A stretch of DNA of 64,000 bases from Mesorhizobium ventifaucium (GTDB lineage: Bacteria > Pseudomonadota > Alphaproteobacteria > Rhizobiales > Rhizobiaceae). Shown piece by piece: positions 42,733 to 52,687 of this stretch. Each line of letters begins with the position of its first letter. Within the stretch, counting starts at the first letter, position 1. Location of the stretch: NCBI RefSeq assembly GCF_935822925.1, contig NZ_CAKXZS010000019.1, positions 1-64,000 of the forward strand. Reading direction: 5' to 3'. The translations under genes and the position numbers were made by a program. A model generated the notes under the pieces. The model had not been told where the DNA came from and did no database searches. It saw nothing but the letters and a program-made list of their open reading frames with translations.

Positions 42733-45534
42733 TCATTCGGCAGCTTCGGCCTTCGCCGCCGGCGCAATTCGCGCGGCGCAGTATTTGAACTCCGGGATCT
42801 TGCCGTAGGGGTCCAGCATCGGGTTGGTGAGCATGTTGGCCGGACTTTCGTTGAAGCAGAACGGCATGAACACCGTGCCGTCGGCGACCTCGCGGTCGGC
42901 CCGGAGGATGGCGTCCACCGTCCCGCGCCGGGTCTCGACCGCAATCATTTCCCCTTGGCGCAGGCCGTGCCGCTTGATCTCATAAGGGTTCATCGCAGCG
43001 ATGCCGTGTGGCTCGATCGCGTCCAGCACGCCCGCCCGGCGGGTCATGGAGCCGGTGTGCCAATGCTCGAGCAGGCGGCCGGTGGTGAGCACCAGTGGAA
43101 ACTCTTCATCGGGCACTTCGTCAGGCGGTAGCAAATCGGCCGGCACGATGCGGCCGCGTCCGTCCGCGGTCGGGAATCCGGATGAGAAGATGATCTCATT
43201 GCCAGGCTTGTCGGGGCCGTCGGCCGGATAGACAACGGAACCTTCGCGCTCGACGCGGTCCCAGGAGATGTGCTTGAGCGAAGGCATGACGCTGGCCATC
43301 TCGGCATAAACATCCGAGACATGGCCGTAATTCCAGTCCAGACCGATGCGCCTCGCCAGTTCGACTATCAGTTCCCAGTCCTGACGCGCTTCGCCTGGCA
43401 GTTCGAGTGCTGGACGCCCAATCTGCACCTGCCGGTTGGTGTTGGTGTATGTGCCGAGCTTTTCGGCATGCGCCGAGGCCGGCAGCACCACATCTGCATG
43501 CCAGGCGGTCTCGGTCAGGAAGATGTCCTGCACCACGAGATGGTCGAGCATGGCCAGTGCTTGCCGGGCATGCGTCTGGTCCGGATCGGACATGGCCGGG
43601 TTCTCGCCCATTATGTACATGCCCTTGATTTCGCCTTCATGGATGGCGTCGATGATTTCGACGACCGTCAGGCCCCGTTTCGGGTCCAGCGTCTGGCCCC
43701 AAAAATTCTCATATGCGCCGCGGATGTCGATGTTCTCGACCGATTTATAGTCGGGGAAATACATCGGGATAAGCCCGGCATCGGATGCGCCCTGCACGTT
43801 GTTCTGGCCGCGCAGCGGGTGCAGGCCTGTTCCCGGCCGGCCGACATGCCCGGTGATCAGCGCCAGAGCAATCAGGCAGCGCGCATTATCGGTACCGTGT
43901 GTGTGCTGGGAAATGCCCATGCCCCAAAAGATGATCGACCGCTCGGCGGTCGCGTAGGTGCGGGCGACGTCGCGCAGCACGCTCGCCTCGATGCCGCAGA
44001 CCTCGGCCATCGCCTCGGGCGAAAAATCCTTCACCTTGGCCTTCAGGGCCTCGAAACCGGAAGCGTTGGCCTGGATATACTGCTCGTCGTAGAGCTTTTC
44101 CTCGACGATGACGTGGATCAGCGCGTTCAGCATGGCGACGTCGCTGCCGGCCTTGAATTGCAGCGAATGCGAGGCATGGCGCATCAGGTCCTGGCCGCGC
44201 GGGTCGATGACGATCAGCTTGGCGCCGCGCTTGGCCGCCTGCTTGAAATAGGTCGCGGCGACCGGATGGTTGGTGGTCGGCCGTGCGCCGATGACGATGA
44301 TGCATTCGGCCTTCAGCGCGTCGTTGAAGGGCGCCGAAACCGCACCCGAACCGACGCCTTCCATCAGCGCCGCCACCGAAGATGCGTGGCAGAGCCGGGT
44401 GCAATGATCGACATTGTTGGTGCCAAAACCCTGGCGCACCAGCTTCTGGAACAGATAGGCCTCTTCGTTGGAGCCTTTCGCCGAACCGAAACCGGCCAGC
44501 GCCTGCCCGCCATGATCCCTAAGGATTGACTTCAGCCCGCCGGCGGCGCGCGCAAGCGCTTCTTTCCAGGTAGCCTCGCGAAAAACGGTTAGCGGATCGA
44601 CGCCGCGCATATCGGCATCACCCGACTTCGGCGCATCGTCGCGGCGGATCAGCGGCTTGGTCAGCCGTTCAGGCGACATCGCATAATCGAAGCCGAAACG
44701 ACCCTTGACGCAGAGCCGGTTCTCGTTGGCATAGCCATTGCGGCCATCGACCTGAACGATCCTGTTGTCCTTGACGGCAACGCTGGTCTGGCAACCGACG
44801 CCACAGAACGGGCACAGCGTGTCGACGACCTTGTCGAATTGCTGGATGACCCGGGTCTTGCCTGCGCTATCCATCAGTGACTTTTCGTAGAGCGCGCCGG
44901 TCGGGCAGGCCTGCACGCATTCACCGCAGGTGACACAGGTCGACAGGCCCATCGGATCGTGCATGTCGAAGACGGGAAGCGAGTGATTGCCGCGCTCGAC
45001 CATGCCAATCACATCGTTGACCTGGACCTCGCGGCAGGCCCGGACACAGGCGCCGCAAGTGATGCAGGAATCGAGATTGACGGCAATGGCGGGGTTGGTG
45101 ATGTCGAATTCTGGCCGGACATCATCCGTGGCGAATTTTGAGCTGTAGCGACTGCCTGAAATGCCCATCGAACCAGCCCACTGCCAGAACATCGACTGCT
45201 GATCCGGACCGTCGGCCATCGGCCGCATGTTGCTGGCGAGAAGCTCGAACACCATCTGGCGCGATTTCGTAGCCCGTTCGGTATCCGTCTTCACCACCAT
45301 TCCGGCGGAAGGCTTGCGGATACAGGAAGCGGCAAGCACCCGTTCGCCCTCGACATCGACCATGCAGGCGCGGCAATTGCCGTCTGGCCGATAGCCGGGC
45401 ATGTCGACATGGCACAGATGCGGGATCCTGGTGCCTTCGCGCTTTGCAACGTCCCAAATCGTCTCGTCGTCAGCGGCTGTGACCGTTTTGCCGTCGAGGG
45501 TGAATATGACGCCATCTGCCATTTCAAAGATCAT
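42733..45534 (-). CDS. Formate dehydrogenase alpha subunit (NAD-dependent, Mo/W-bis-MGD; FDH1/FdsA type)
   Basis: A 933-residue catalytic subunit. In order: an N-terminal [2Fe-2S] domain (C41, C54, C57, C71); a two-cluster ferredoxin domain (C157, C160, C163, C167; C200, C203, C206, C210); a [4Fe-4S] motif next to the cofactor (C241, C244, C248, C275); then the bis-MGD domains. The metal-ligand residue is Cys382 with His383 (RLCHASSV), so it is a Cys and not a selenocysteine enzyme. The layout matches the alpha subunit of the tungsten FDH1 of Methylobacterium. An internal Met5 is an alternative start. It overlaps the beta gene by 11 bp. Confidence 0.93.
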   Translation of the reverse strand: MIFEMADGVIFTLDGKTVTAADDETIWDVAKREGTRIPHLCHVDMPGYRPDGNCRACMVDVEGERVLAASCIRKPSAGMVVKTDTERATKSRQMVFELLASNMRPMADGPDQQSMFWQWAGSMGISGSRYSSKFATDDVRPEFDITNPAIAVNLDSCITCGACVRACREVQVNDVIGMVERGNHSLPVFDMHDPMGLSTCVTCGECVQACPTGALYEKSLMDSAGKTRVIQQFDKVVDTLCPFCGVGCQTSVAVKDNRIVQVDGRNGYANENRLCVKGRFGFDYAMSPERLTKPLIRRDDAPKSGDADMRGVDPLTVFREATWKEALARAAGGLKSILRDHGGQALAGFGSAKGSNEEAYLFQKLVRQGFGTNNVDHCTRLCHASSVAALMEGVGSGAVSAPFNDALKAECIIVIGARPTTNHPVAATYFKQAAKRGAKLIVIDPRGQDLMRHASHSLQFKAGSDVAMLNALIHVIVEEKLYDEQYIQANASGFEALKAKVKDFSPEAMAEVCGIEASVLRDVARTYATAERSIIFWGMGISQHTHGTDNARCLIALALITGHVGRPGTGLHPLRGQNNVQGASDAGLIPMYFPDYKSVENIDIRGAYENFWGQTLDPKRGLTVVEIIDAIHEGEIKGMYIMGENPAMSDPDQTHARQALAMLDHLVVQDIFLTETAWHADVVLPASAHAEKLGTYTNTNRQVQIGRPALELPGEARQDWELIVELARRIGLDWNYGHVSDVYAEMASVMPSLKHISWDRVEREGSVVYPADGPDKPGNEIIFSSGFPTADGRGRIVPADLLPPDEVPDEEFPLVLTTGRLLEHWHTGSMTRRAGVLDAIEPHGIAAMNPYEIKRHGLRQGEMIAVETRRGTVDAILRADREVADGTVFMPFCFNESPANMLTNPMLDPYGKIPEFKYCAARIAPAAKAEAAE

Positions 45535-47197
45535 CCCTAAAATGCGTCAAAAGGTGATTGACCGGATTGGGCGCCGCCTGGCCGAGACCGCAAATGGAGG
45601 AATCGCGCATCACGGTTTCAAGGTCGCGCATCGCCGTCTCATTCGGCACGCCCTTCTCTTTCAAGAGCGTCACCAGCTTTTCGGTTCCTTCCCGGCACGG
45701 CGTGCATTTCCCGCAACTCTCATGTTTGAAGAAATTCATGAGATTGAGGGTCACCTCCCTGATGTTGTCGGCTTGCGAAAGCACGACCACCGCATGTGAC
45801 CCGACAAAGGCGCCCTGCTTGGCGAGTTCGCCGCCGAAATCGAGTTCAATGTCGCCCATCGAGGCCGGCAGGATGCCGCCCGAGGCTCCACCTGGCAGAT
45901 AGGCCTTGAATTCATGCCCGTCTGCCATGCCGCCGCAATAGTCCTCGATCAGTTCTCGCACGGTGACGCCGGCCGGGGCCAGCTTGACGCCCGGCTCCTT
46001 CACATGTCCGGAAACCGACCACGAGCGAATTCCCTGATGGCCGGGCTTGCCCTGCGCGGCGAACCATTCGGGGCCCTTCTCGACGATGTCGCGAATCCAC
46101 CACAGCGTTTCGACATTGTGATTGAGTGTCGGGCGTCCGAAAAGTCCGACTTCGGCGATGTAGGGCGGCCGGTGGCGCGGCATGCCGCGCTTGCCCTCGA
46201 TGCTTTCCAGCATCGCGCTTTCCTCGCCGCAAATATAGGCGCCGGCGCCGCGCCGAAGTTCGATGAAACCCGGCTTGACGATGCCGGCTGCCTCGAGCGC
46301 CGCGATCTCGGCGCGCAAAATGGCGAGCACGGCTGGGTACTCGTCGCGCATGTAGAAATAAATGCGCTCGGCCTCCACCGCGTGGGCGGCGATCAGCGCC
46401 CCTTCGAAGGTACGATGCGGATCGGTTTCAAGATAGATGCGGTCCTTGAAAGTGCCGGGCTCGCCTTCGTCGCCATTGATCGACATCAGCCGGGGCCCTG
46501 TATAGCCGCGCACGAAGCCCCATTTCTTGCCGGCCGGAAAGCCGGCGCCGCCGAGGCCGCGCAGTCCGGCGTGCTCCATGATCTCGATGATGGCATTTGT
46601 GGTCAGCACGCCATCGCGCACTTTCTGCAAGAGCTGATAACCATCGGCAGCGCGATAGGCATCCAGGCCGACATAGTCGGGCGCCGCTGCGCTGATGTCC
46701 CCGTCTCTCGCCATCGCCAGCAGCCTGTGGCTCGTCGCGTGGTCGACTTCGCGGTCGCCGACGCGTGCGGCAGGGGCGGTGGAGCAGCGGCCCATGCAGG
46801 GCGCACGCATGACGCGGACTGTCATCGGGTCGGCCTCGGCGGCCAGTTCGCCAATCAGGTGTTCCGCGCCGGCCAGCATGCAGCTTATCGATTCGCACAC
46901 CCGGATTGTCAGCGGCGCGGGCCTAGCCTCGCCTTCCCTGACGATATCGAAATGATCGTAGAAGGTCGCCACCTCGTAAACCTCGACCTGCGACAGGCGC
47001 ATGTCCTCGGCAAGCGCGCGCAGATGCGCGGCCGACAGACAACCGTAGCGGTCCTGGATCAGATGCAGGAATTCGATCAGGAGATCCCGGCGCCGTTCGC
47101 GATGGCCAAGAAGTTCCCGGACCTCGGCCAGGGCAACATCATCCAGCGCCCGCCCCTTGGGTCCGCGATCCGGGCCTCGCCGTTGCTGCACTGTCAT
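45524..47197 (-). CDS. Formate dehydrogenase beta subunit, fused NuoE-NuoF type
   Basis: A 557-residue diaphorase subunit; the ATG at 47197 has a perfect GGGAGGAG site (an earlier in-frame start at 47251 is unlikely). The N-terminal 150 residues are NuoE/FdsG-like with a thioredoxin-fold [2Fe-2S] site (CESISCMLAG and CMGRCSTAP). The rest is NuoF/FdsB-like: FMN/NAD site GLRGLGGAGFPAGKKWGF, then GEPGTFKDR, and the [4Fe-4S] motif SCGKCTPCREG near the C-terminus. Many FDHs keep these as two proteins; the fusion is the FDH1 arrangement of Methylobacterium. It hands electrons from formate to NAD+ in the cytoplasm. Confidence 0.93.
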   Translation of the reverse strand: MTVQQRRGPDRGPKGRALDDVALAEVRELLGHRERRRDLLIEFLHLIQDRYGCLSAAHLRALAEDMRLSQVEVYEVATFYDHFDIVREGEARPAPLTIRVCESISCMLAGAEHLIGELAAEADPMTVRVMRAPCMGRCSTAPAARVGDREVDHATSHRLLAMARDGDISAAAPDYVGLDAYRAADGYQLLQKVRDGVLTTNAIIEIMEHAGLRGLGGAGFPAGKKWGFVRGYTGPRLMSINGDEGEPGTFKDRIYLETDPHRTFEGALIAAHAVEAERIYFYMRDEYPAVLAILRAEIAALEAAGIVKPGFIELRRGAGAYICGEESAMLESIEGKRGMPRHRPPYIAEVGLFGRPTLNHNVETLWWIRDIVEKGPEWFAAQGKPGHQGIRSWSVSGHVKEPGVKLAPAGVTVRELIEDYCGGMADGHEFKAYLPGGASGGILPASMGDIELDFGGELAKQGAFVGSHAVVVLSQADNIREVTLNLMNFFKHESCGKCTPCREGTEKLVTLLKEKGVPNETAMRDLETVMRDSSICGLGQAAPNPVNHLLTHFRDDL

Positions 47198-47314
47198 GCT
47201 CTCTCCTCCCGGGCGAACCCTTCGTCTGAGCAAGGCGGCTGCCGCCACCAATGTGGTTGTGAGCCGCCTTCAGCCCGGCCCACCTTGGTTCAAGGACTTG
47301 GCAGACAAATCGAC

Positions 47315-47335
47315 TTGGCACACAAGTTGTACCAA
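47315..47335. promoter_or_regulatory. Inverted and direct repeats upstream of the formate dehydrogenase operon
   Basis: TTGGCACA-CAAGT-TGTACCAA is an inverted repeat with one mismatch pair (TTGG.ACA and TGT.CCAA), about 118 bp upstream of the beta-subunit start. The half ACTTGGCACACAA (47313-47325) repeats as ACTTGGCAGACAA at 47296-47308, exactly 17 bp before. This looks like a regulator site array for the operon; no regulator for it is obvious nearby. Confidence 0.5.
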
Positions 47336-47408
47336 ATGCCGGTCTGGCAATCTTAGCAGACCGCGGCAGCACGACAGAACTGATCTGCGCCCTGATTTGT
47401 CGCACGGC

Positions 47409-47648
47409 CTATACCGGGGCAGCTTGCGCCTTCTCGATCAAGAAAATGATGTGGTCTCCCTGCCGTTGCATCGCCTCCAGGCGGTCGCCCATTTCGTTGA
47501 TCAGATTGGGAATGTCTATGGCTGCCAGCGGATCGGTGCAACGGACCTCAAGGCGTTCGCCTGGCCTTATGCCGCTGAGCGCCTTGCGGGTTTTCAGCGC
47601 CGGCAAAGGACATTTCAATCCCGTCAGGTCGAGCTGTCTCGCTGTCAT
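47409..47648 (-). CDS. TusA-like sulfur carrier protein
   Basis: A 79-residue protein with the family motif LKCPLPALKTRKAL (Cys13 and the CPxP box). Members relay persulfide sulfur. Between the formate dehydrogenase genes and the moeA/fdhD genes, a part in sulfuration of the Mo/W cofactor together with FdhD is plausible. It reads in the same direction as the dehydrogenase but with a 211-bp gap that holds the repeat array, so it may have its own promoter. Confidence 0.85.
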   Translation of the reverse strand: MTARQLDLTGLKCPLPALKTRKALSGIRPGERLEVRCTDPLAAIDIPNLINEMGDRLEAMQRQGDHIIFLIEKAQAAPV

Positions 47649-47777
47649 GGTGGCGCACCATGGCGGACCGCTTAGCGGTCGTCAACGGTCACCGACTCAG
47701 GGGTACTGCAAGTGAGAGCGGCCAGGCGTCGCACCGCATTTTTGCCGAACTGCATGCCGCCGGCTCGACGGCGTTGG

Positions 47778-49034
47778 TCAATTCAGGTCCGAATAGGCAA
47801 GGAACTGAACGGTCTGGCCCGGCTCGACCTGGGTTGTTTCCTCGCCGAGCTCGACAAGGCCGTCCGTCTGAACCAAAGAAGACAGCAGGCCAGCGCCCTC
47901 GCGCGGGAATTTGGCGGCTTCATACGTGCCGTCCTGCCCACGACGCAGGCTTACCCGCACGTATTCGCGTCGCCCCGGCTTTTTGCGGTAGGAAAAGGCG
48001 GCCCGCACAGGCCGCGAAATTGCTGGCTGCTGCCGTGCGCCGGCCAGTGCAAAGATCGCGGCGCGCGCAATATGGGCGAATGTGACGAAGCTCGCCACCG
48101 GATTGCCGGGCAGCCCAATGAAGGCTGTTCCCCTGATCACCCCCATCGCGACCGGCCGGCCGGGTTTTATGGCCACCCGCCAGAAGACCAGGGTGCCCAT
48201 ACTCTCGACGGCGGCCTTGACGCAATCGGCCTCCCCGGTCGAGACGCCGCCGGACGCCAGGATCAGGTCCTGCCCTGACGCGGCCTCGCTCAGCACATCC
48301 GCGATCAGGCTGCTGTCGTCTGTCAGAATGCCCAAATCGGTGGTCTCGCAGCCCAATCTTGCGAGCATGGCCATCAGCATGAAGCGGTTCGAATCGAAAA
48401 GCTGGGCCGGTCCGCGGACATTTCCCGGCGCGACGATCTCGTTGCCGGTCGAGAAGATCGCGACGCGAATTTTGCGCCTCACATCGACCTGCGTCATGCC
48501 GAGAGCCGCGGCGAGCGCAACATCCTGCGGGCGCATGCGCTGGCCGGCCTGCAGGACCACCTCGCCTGCTGCGACGTCCTCGCCCGCCGGCCGCACATTG
48601 GCTCCCCTTTTCAGGCCGGGCGGAAGAACGACCCTGCCGGTATCGTCGACACGGACATCTTCCTGCATGTAAACCGTGTCTGCCCCCTCCGGCAGCGGAG
48701 CGCCGGTGAAGATGCGTATCGCTTGTCCGGGCGCGGCGGGCCGATCCGGCGCCAGCCCAGCCTGGATCCTGTCGCTCACGGGCATAGCTTTTTCAGCGGT
48801 TCCCGGCAGGTCGTCGCCGCGCAGTGCATAGCCGTCGACGGCTGAGTTGGTGAACGGCGGCAGGGGCAGCGGCGCCACCAAATCTCTTGCCAGGACGCGC
48901 CCATCGGCAATCGCCAGCTGGACGGTTTCGGTCTCCTCGACAACGGTCAGCCGTGAGGCAATCAGTGCGGCAGTATCGTCGAGCGATCGCATCGGGCCGC
49001 CGAAAGCGAAGCAGTCGTCTGAAAGTTGCGCCAT
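47778..49034 (-). CDS. moeA: Molybdopterin molybdenumtransferase (MoeA)
   Basis: A 418-residue protein that inserts the metal oxyanion into adenylated molybdopterin. It shows the complete MoeA layout: LPPFTNSAVDGYALRGDDL (about residues 58-76), FTGAPLPEGADTV, the RVAIFSTGNEI start of the MPT-binding domain (about 186), DLILASGGVSTGEAD (about 255) and GLPGNPVASFV (about 306). The C-terminal domain is complete. It is divergent from fdhD across 180 bp and one of three MoeA-type proteins here. Confidence 0.92.
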   Translation of the reverse strand: MAQLSDDCFAFGGPMRSLDDTAALIASRLTVVEETETVQLAIADGRVLARDLVAPLPLPPFTNSAVDGYALRGDDLPGTAEKAMPVSDRIQAGLAPDRPAAPGQAIRIFTGAPLPEGADTVYMQEDVRVDDTGRVVLPPGLKRGANVRPAGEDVAAGEVVLQAGQRMRPQDVALAAALGMTQVDVRRKIRVAIFSTGNEIVAPGNVRGPAQLFDSNRFMLMAMLARLGCETTDLGILTDDSSLIADVLSEAASGQDLILASGGVSTGEADCVKAAVESMGTLVFWRVAIKPGRPVAMGVIRGTAFIGLPGNPVASFVTFAHIARAAIFALAGARQQPAISRPVRAAFSYRKKPGRREYVRVSLRRGQDGTYEAAKFPREGAGLLSSLVQTDGLVELGEETTQVEPGQTVQFLAYSDLN

Positions 49035-49215
49035 CGAGCCTTCAGCCTTTGTGGATCTGGCCGAACCGGCAGCTCGGCGCCATCCGGCAGCCCCAGTCTG
49101 CGCCTGTATGCGCTTTTGTGGACCGGCATCGGTTTGAACAGGCTATATAGTGCAGGTCAAGCCGAAGGTAACGCATCCACCCGACGAGCGGGATTGCAAT
49201 TGTCATGAGATCGCC

Positions 49216-50109
49216 ATGCAGCAGATGAAAAATCGACCAAACCCCGCCATCGTCATGCCGAGCCCGGATGACAGTCGATTGACTGAACAGGTCAGCGGCA
49301 TCGATCATACGGGCGCTGCTATTCAAGTCCGCGTCCCCGTTGAACGCCCGCTGACGCTCTATCTGAATGCGCAGGAGATCGTCACGATGATGACGATCAG
49401 CGATTATCCCGAATATCTGGCGCTGGGCTACCTGCTCAATCAGAACATGCTCAAATCCGACGACGTCGTAACCGAAGTCGAATATGACGACGACCTTCAG
49501 GTTGTGATCGTTCGTACCGAGCGCAACACCAATTACGAGCAGAAGCTCAAGAAACGGACGCAGACTTCAGGCTGCGCGCAGGGCACGGCTTTCGGCGATC
49601 TTTTAGAGGCGCTGGAAGATACCGCTCTGCCGGCAGCCGTACTGCACACCTCCTGGCTTTACCAGATGACCCGCACGATCAACACGACGCCGTCGCTCTA
49701 TCTTGAAGCTGGCGCAATTCATGGCTGCGTGCTTTGCAGGGAAGGCACGCCGATCTGCTATATGGAGGATGTCGGGCGCCACAACGCCGTCGACAAGATC
49801 GCCGGCTGGATGTATCGCCACGGCATCGATCCCGCTGACAAGATCCTTTATACGACGGGCAGACTGACGTCGGAAATGACGATCAAGACGGTTCGAATGG
49901 GCATTCCGATCCTCGTCTCGCGCTCGGGTTTCACCGCCTGGGGCGTGGATTTGGCGCGTCAGGCCGGCCTGACGCTCGTCGGCCGGGCGCGCGGCAAGCG
50001 GTTCGCCGTGCTGTCGGGCGAGGATCGCATCGTCTTCGACCAGGACCTCGCTTCCGTCGACGAGGAAGCACCTCGTCACAGACGCAAGGCAGCCGCCGAT
50101 GGCGAATGA
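49216..50109 (+). CDS. fdhD: Formate dehydrogenase accessory sulfurtransferase FdhD
   Basis: A protein of about 297 residues that passes sulfur to the bis-MGD cofactor. The ATG at 49216 is chosen over the GTG at 49150 because the upstream residues look non-coding. Family landmarks are [65 protein letters not shown] and [20 protein letters not shown]. At the sulfur-transfer loop it reads [11 protein letters not shown], with one Cys where E. coli FdhD has CxxC. It overlaps mobA by 11 bp. Confidence 0.92.
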   Translation: MQQMKNRPNPAIVMPSPDDSRLTEQVSGIDHTGAAIQVRVPVERPLTLYLNAQEIVTMMTISDYPEYLALGYLLNQNMLKSDDVVTEVEYDDDLQVVIVRTERNTNYEQKLKKRTQTSGCAQGTAFGDLLEALEDTALPAAVLHTSWLYQMTRTINTTPSLYLEAGAIHGCVLCREGTPICYMEDVGRHNAVDKIAGWMYRHGIDPADKILYTTGRLTSEMTIKTVRMGIPILVSRSGFTAWGVDLARQAGLTLVGRARGKRFAVLSGEDRIVFDQDLASVDEEAPRHRRKAAADGE

Positions 50110-50731
50110 GAAGGTGCCGACCCTGGGCGTCGTTCTCGCCGGGGGGCTCGCCCGGCGCATGGGCGGTGGCGACAAATCCATGCGTCGGATCGACGGACTC
50201 ACCATCCTCGATCGTGTCCTCGAGCGCCTCGGCCCGCAATGCGACGGGCTCTTGCTGAACGCCAATGGCGACCCTGCCCGCTTCGACCGCTTTCGCCTTC
50301 CAGTCGTTGCCGACCCGGTCGAGAACTATCCGGGGCCGCTGGCTGGCGTGCTTGCGGGCCTCGACTGGACTGCGCAGAACATGCCCGACGTCGAATGGAT
50401 CGTCAGCGTCGCAGCCGACTGTCCTTTCTTGCCGCGCGACCTCGTCGAACGGCTGCATCTGACGCGTATGGCGAAAGGTGCGGATCTGGCGGTGGCGATG
50501 TCAGCGGGTCGGACGCATCCTGTCATCGGACTCTGGCAAGTGGCGATGCGCGATGCGTTACGCCATGCGCTCGTCGAAGAGGGCGTTCGCAAGATCGACC
50601 TCTGGACGGCTCGCTACCAGGTTGCCACCCAGTCCTGGCCGGCCAAGCCGGTGGATCCCTTCTTCAATGTCAACACGGTCGAAGATTTTGCCGAGGCCGA
50701 ACGGCTCGTTTTGCACCTTACCGACCCTTAG
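50099..50731 (+). CDS. mobA: Molybdenum cofactor guanylyltransferase MobA
   Basis: A 210-residue nucleotidyltransferase that joins GMP to molybdopterin to build the MGD form needed by formate dehydrogenase. The signature is [17 protein letters not shown] (about residues 10-26, with the GTP-binding Gly-rich loop and Lys). It is followed by [24 protein letters not shown] (metal-binding Asp) and [14 protein letters not shown]. It is coupled to fdhD and convergent with the moeA-PBP fusion. Confidence 0.93.
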   Translation: MANEKVPTLGVVLAGGLARRMGGGDKSMRRIDGLTILDRVLERLGPQCDGLLLNANGDPARFDRFRLPVVADPVENYPGPLAGVLAGLDWTAQNMPDVEWIVSVAADCPFLPRDLVERLHLTRMAKGADLAVAMSAGRTHPVIGLWQVAMRDALRHALVEEGVRKIDLWTARYQVATQSWPAKPVDPFFNVNTVEDFAEAERLVLHLTDP

Positions 50732-50739
50732 CCCGAATA

Positions 50740-52680
50740 TCAGCCAGGTCGGGTAAAGCCCATGCGCTCGACCCCCGCATTGAATTCAGGCGAAGCGAGC
50801 GCGGTAAGGAAGGCCTGCACCGCGGGTCGCTCTTTGCGGGCAGAGACCAGCGCGAAATCATAATGCTCTTCCTTCAGCGCAATGAAACCGAGCCCGGCTG
50901 AGCGCGCCACCGGCGCAATGGTGACGCCCCAGTCTGCTCGGTTCTGTGCGACGGCCGCGGCGACGGCATTGTGCGAGCGGGGCTGGTTCCAATATCCGTC
51001 GGGACGTGCCGGACCAAGCAGTTGGTCGATCAGGATGCGCGTACCCGAGCCCTGGTTGCGGTTGACCATCATGCAATTGGGATCGGCGAGTGCGGCTCGC
51101 ACCGCCTCCTCTGGGTCGGTCCCCTGGAAGCGCACGTCGCTCGGGCGGTACACGATGCCCTGCATGCGTCGCCATCCCTGCACGAGTTCGAGGCCGTCGC
51201 TCAGGAACGGCGCATTGTAGCTTTGCGTCCTGGTGTCGAAGAGGTGGATGGGCGCGATATCGCACTCGCCCCGCTTGGTCGCGGCCAGGCCGCCCAGGCT
51301 CCCGACCGCGATAGACCGCACCGTCAGGCCGGCGCGAAACAGAATGCCCACGACAAGATCCAGGCCGGTGCAGCTGCTGCCGATCACCACGAGATCGGGA
51401 ACACGGACGTGCGGTGTGAACAGCGTCACGGACGCCTCGCTTCCGGCAGGCATATTGTCGGCCAAAGCTTCGATGCTGATGAAGCCGTCGGCTTGGGCAA
51501 AGGAGGTTATCGCCCCCGAGCCCTTGCCGGTGGGATAGGCGACCAGCCCCTGCTCACCCTCGACCAGCGACACCATCACGAACTCCGTGCGGCCGAGTTC
51601 GGACTGAATGCGCAGCGGAACCTTTGCCGCGACCTTTGCTTCGGTCCGAGCCGGCAGGCCGGCCATTCGGCGCAGCACAGGTACGATCATGTCGTGGAAA
51701 GTGAACATGGCCGAAGTCGGAAATCCCGGCAGCACGACGACCGGCTTGCCGTCGCAAACGGCGAGGCAAAGCGGCTTTCCCGGCTTCAGCGCCACGCCAT
51801 GGGCAACGATGCCGGGCGCGCCGAGACGGTTCACGATGCGGTGGCTGACATCACCCGCGCCCTTGGACGTCCCACCCGACAGTATCAGCACGTCATGCGC
51901 CGCTAGCGCCTCGCGCATGACGGCTTCCAGCGTGGCTTCGTCATCCGGATAAGCGCCGAGAAAGCTCGCCTCGCCGCCATTTTCAGTTATCGCGGCGCTG
52001 ACGATTGCGCCATTGGCGTCGTAAATGCCGGCGGGTCGCAGGCTATCGCCCGGTTGGACAAGTTCGTCGCCGGTCGACAGAACCGCCACGCGCAGCTTGC
52101 GCGCCACCGTCACCAGCGCAATTCCGCAGGCGGCAAGCATGCCGATTTCTCGCGAGCCGATCACCGTTCCGGCGCGCAGCAGAATCTCACCGCGGGCGAT
52201 ATCGGATCCGGCATGCGAGATGAACTGGCCGGGCGAGGCTCCGCGCCTGACCTCGATGGCATCGCCTTCGGCCGGTTGTGTGTGCTCCACCATGACGATG
52301 GCGTCGGCGCCGCGCGGCACGGGCCCGCCCGTCGCGATCGAGGTGGCGGTGCCTGCGAGCACGGGTATTTGCGGCGCGACACCGCAGGCGATAGTTTCGC
52401 GGTTGAGCAGGAGCCTGGCAGGAAGGGCCTCCGACGCGGTGGCTATGTCGGCGGCGCGCACGGCAAAACCATCGACGTTCGAACGGTCGAAGGGCGGCAC
52501 GTCGATCGCAGCCGTGACATCATCGGCAAGCGCCAGCCCAAGCGCATCCGCAAGCATCAGTTCTTCGGTCGGGATCGTCCTGGGAAACAACGCCGCCTCG
52601 AAACGGGCGAGCGCCTCGTCGCGCGACAGGACCGTCAGGAACTGCTCCTGGCCGGTATCTTGTCGGGTGGATCTGGTCAT
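50740..52680 (-). CDS. MoeA fused to a periplasmic-binding-protein-like domain
   Basis: A 646-residue protein; the start at 52680 (MTRSTRQ) is preferred over one 45 codons upstream that overlaps the next gene. Residues 1-415 are a full MoeA (PPFDRSNVDGFAVRAAD, GGPVPRGADAIVMVEH, RVAVLSTGDELVQPGD, LILSGGTSKGAGD, VLPGFPTSAMFTFHD). Residues 425-646 are a cytoplasmic PBP-like domain (VVIGSSCTGLDL, AIGSLGGL-like VGSLGGLAATKRGECDIAPIHL, MVNRNQGSGTRILIDQLLG, HNAVAAAVAQNRADWGVTIAP). This domain type is related to oxyanion-binding proteins and could sense tungstate, molybdate or the cofactor. It overlaps none of the next gene (7 bp gap). Confidence 0.88.
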   Translation of the reverse strand: MTRSTRQDTGQEQFLTVLSRDEALARFEAALFPRTIPTEELMLADALGLALADDVTAAIDVPPFDRSNVDGFAVRAADIATASEALPARLLLNRETIACGVAPQIPVLAGTATSIATGGPVPRGADAIVMVEHTQPAEGDAIEVRRGASPGQFISHAGSDIARGEILLRAGTVIGSREIGMLAACGIALVTVARKLRVAVLSTGDELVQPGDSLRPAGIYDANGAIVSAAITENGGEASFLGAYPDDEATLEAVMREALAAHDVLILSGGTSKGAGDVSHRIVNRLGAPGIVAHGVALKPGKPLCLAVCDGKPVVVLPGFPTSAMFTFHDMIVPVLRRMAGLPARTEAKVAAKVPLRIQSELGRTEFVMVSLVEGEQGLVAYPTGKGSGAITSFAQADGFISIEALADNMPAGSEASVTLFTPHVRVPDLVVIGSSCTGLDLVVGILFRAGLTVRSIAVGSLGGLAATKRGECDIAPIHLFDTRTQSYNAPFLSDGLELVQGWRRMQGIVYRPSDVRFQGTDPEEAVRAALADPNCMMVNRNQGSGTRILIDQLLGPARPDGYWNQPRSHNAVAAAVAQNRADWGVTIAPVARSAGLGFIALKEEHYDFALVSARKERPAVQAFLTALASPEFNAGVERMGFTRPG

Positions 52681-52687
52681 GACCGAC

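Noticed and set aside
45914-47356. 480-codon plus-strand frame opposite the fused beta subunit
   Set aside because: An antisense shadow of a conserved NuoE-NuoF protein.
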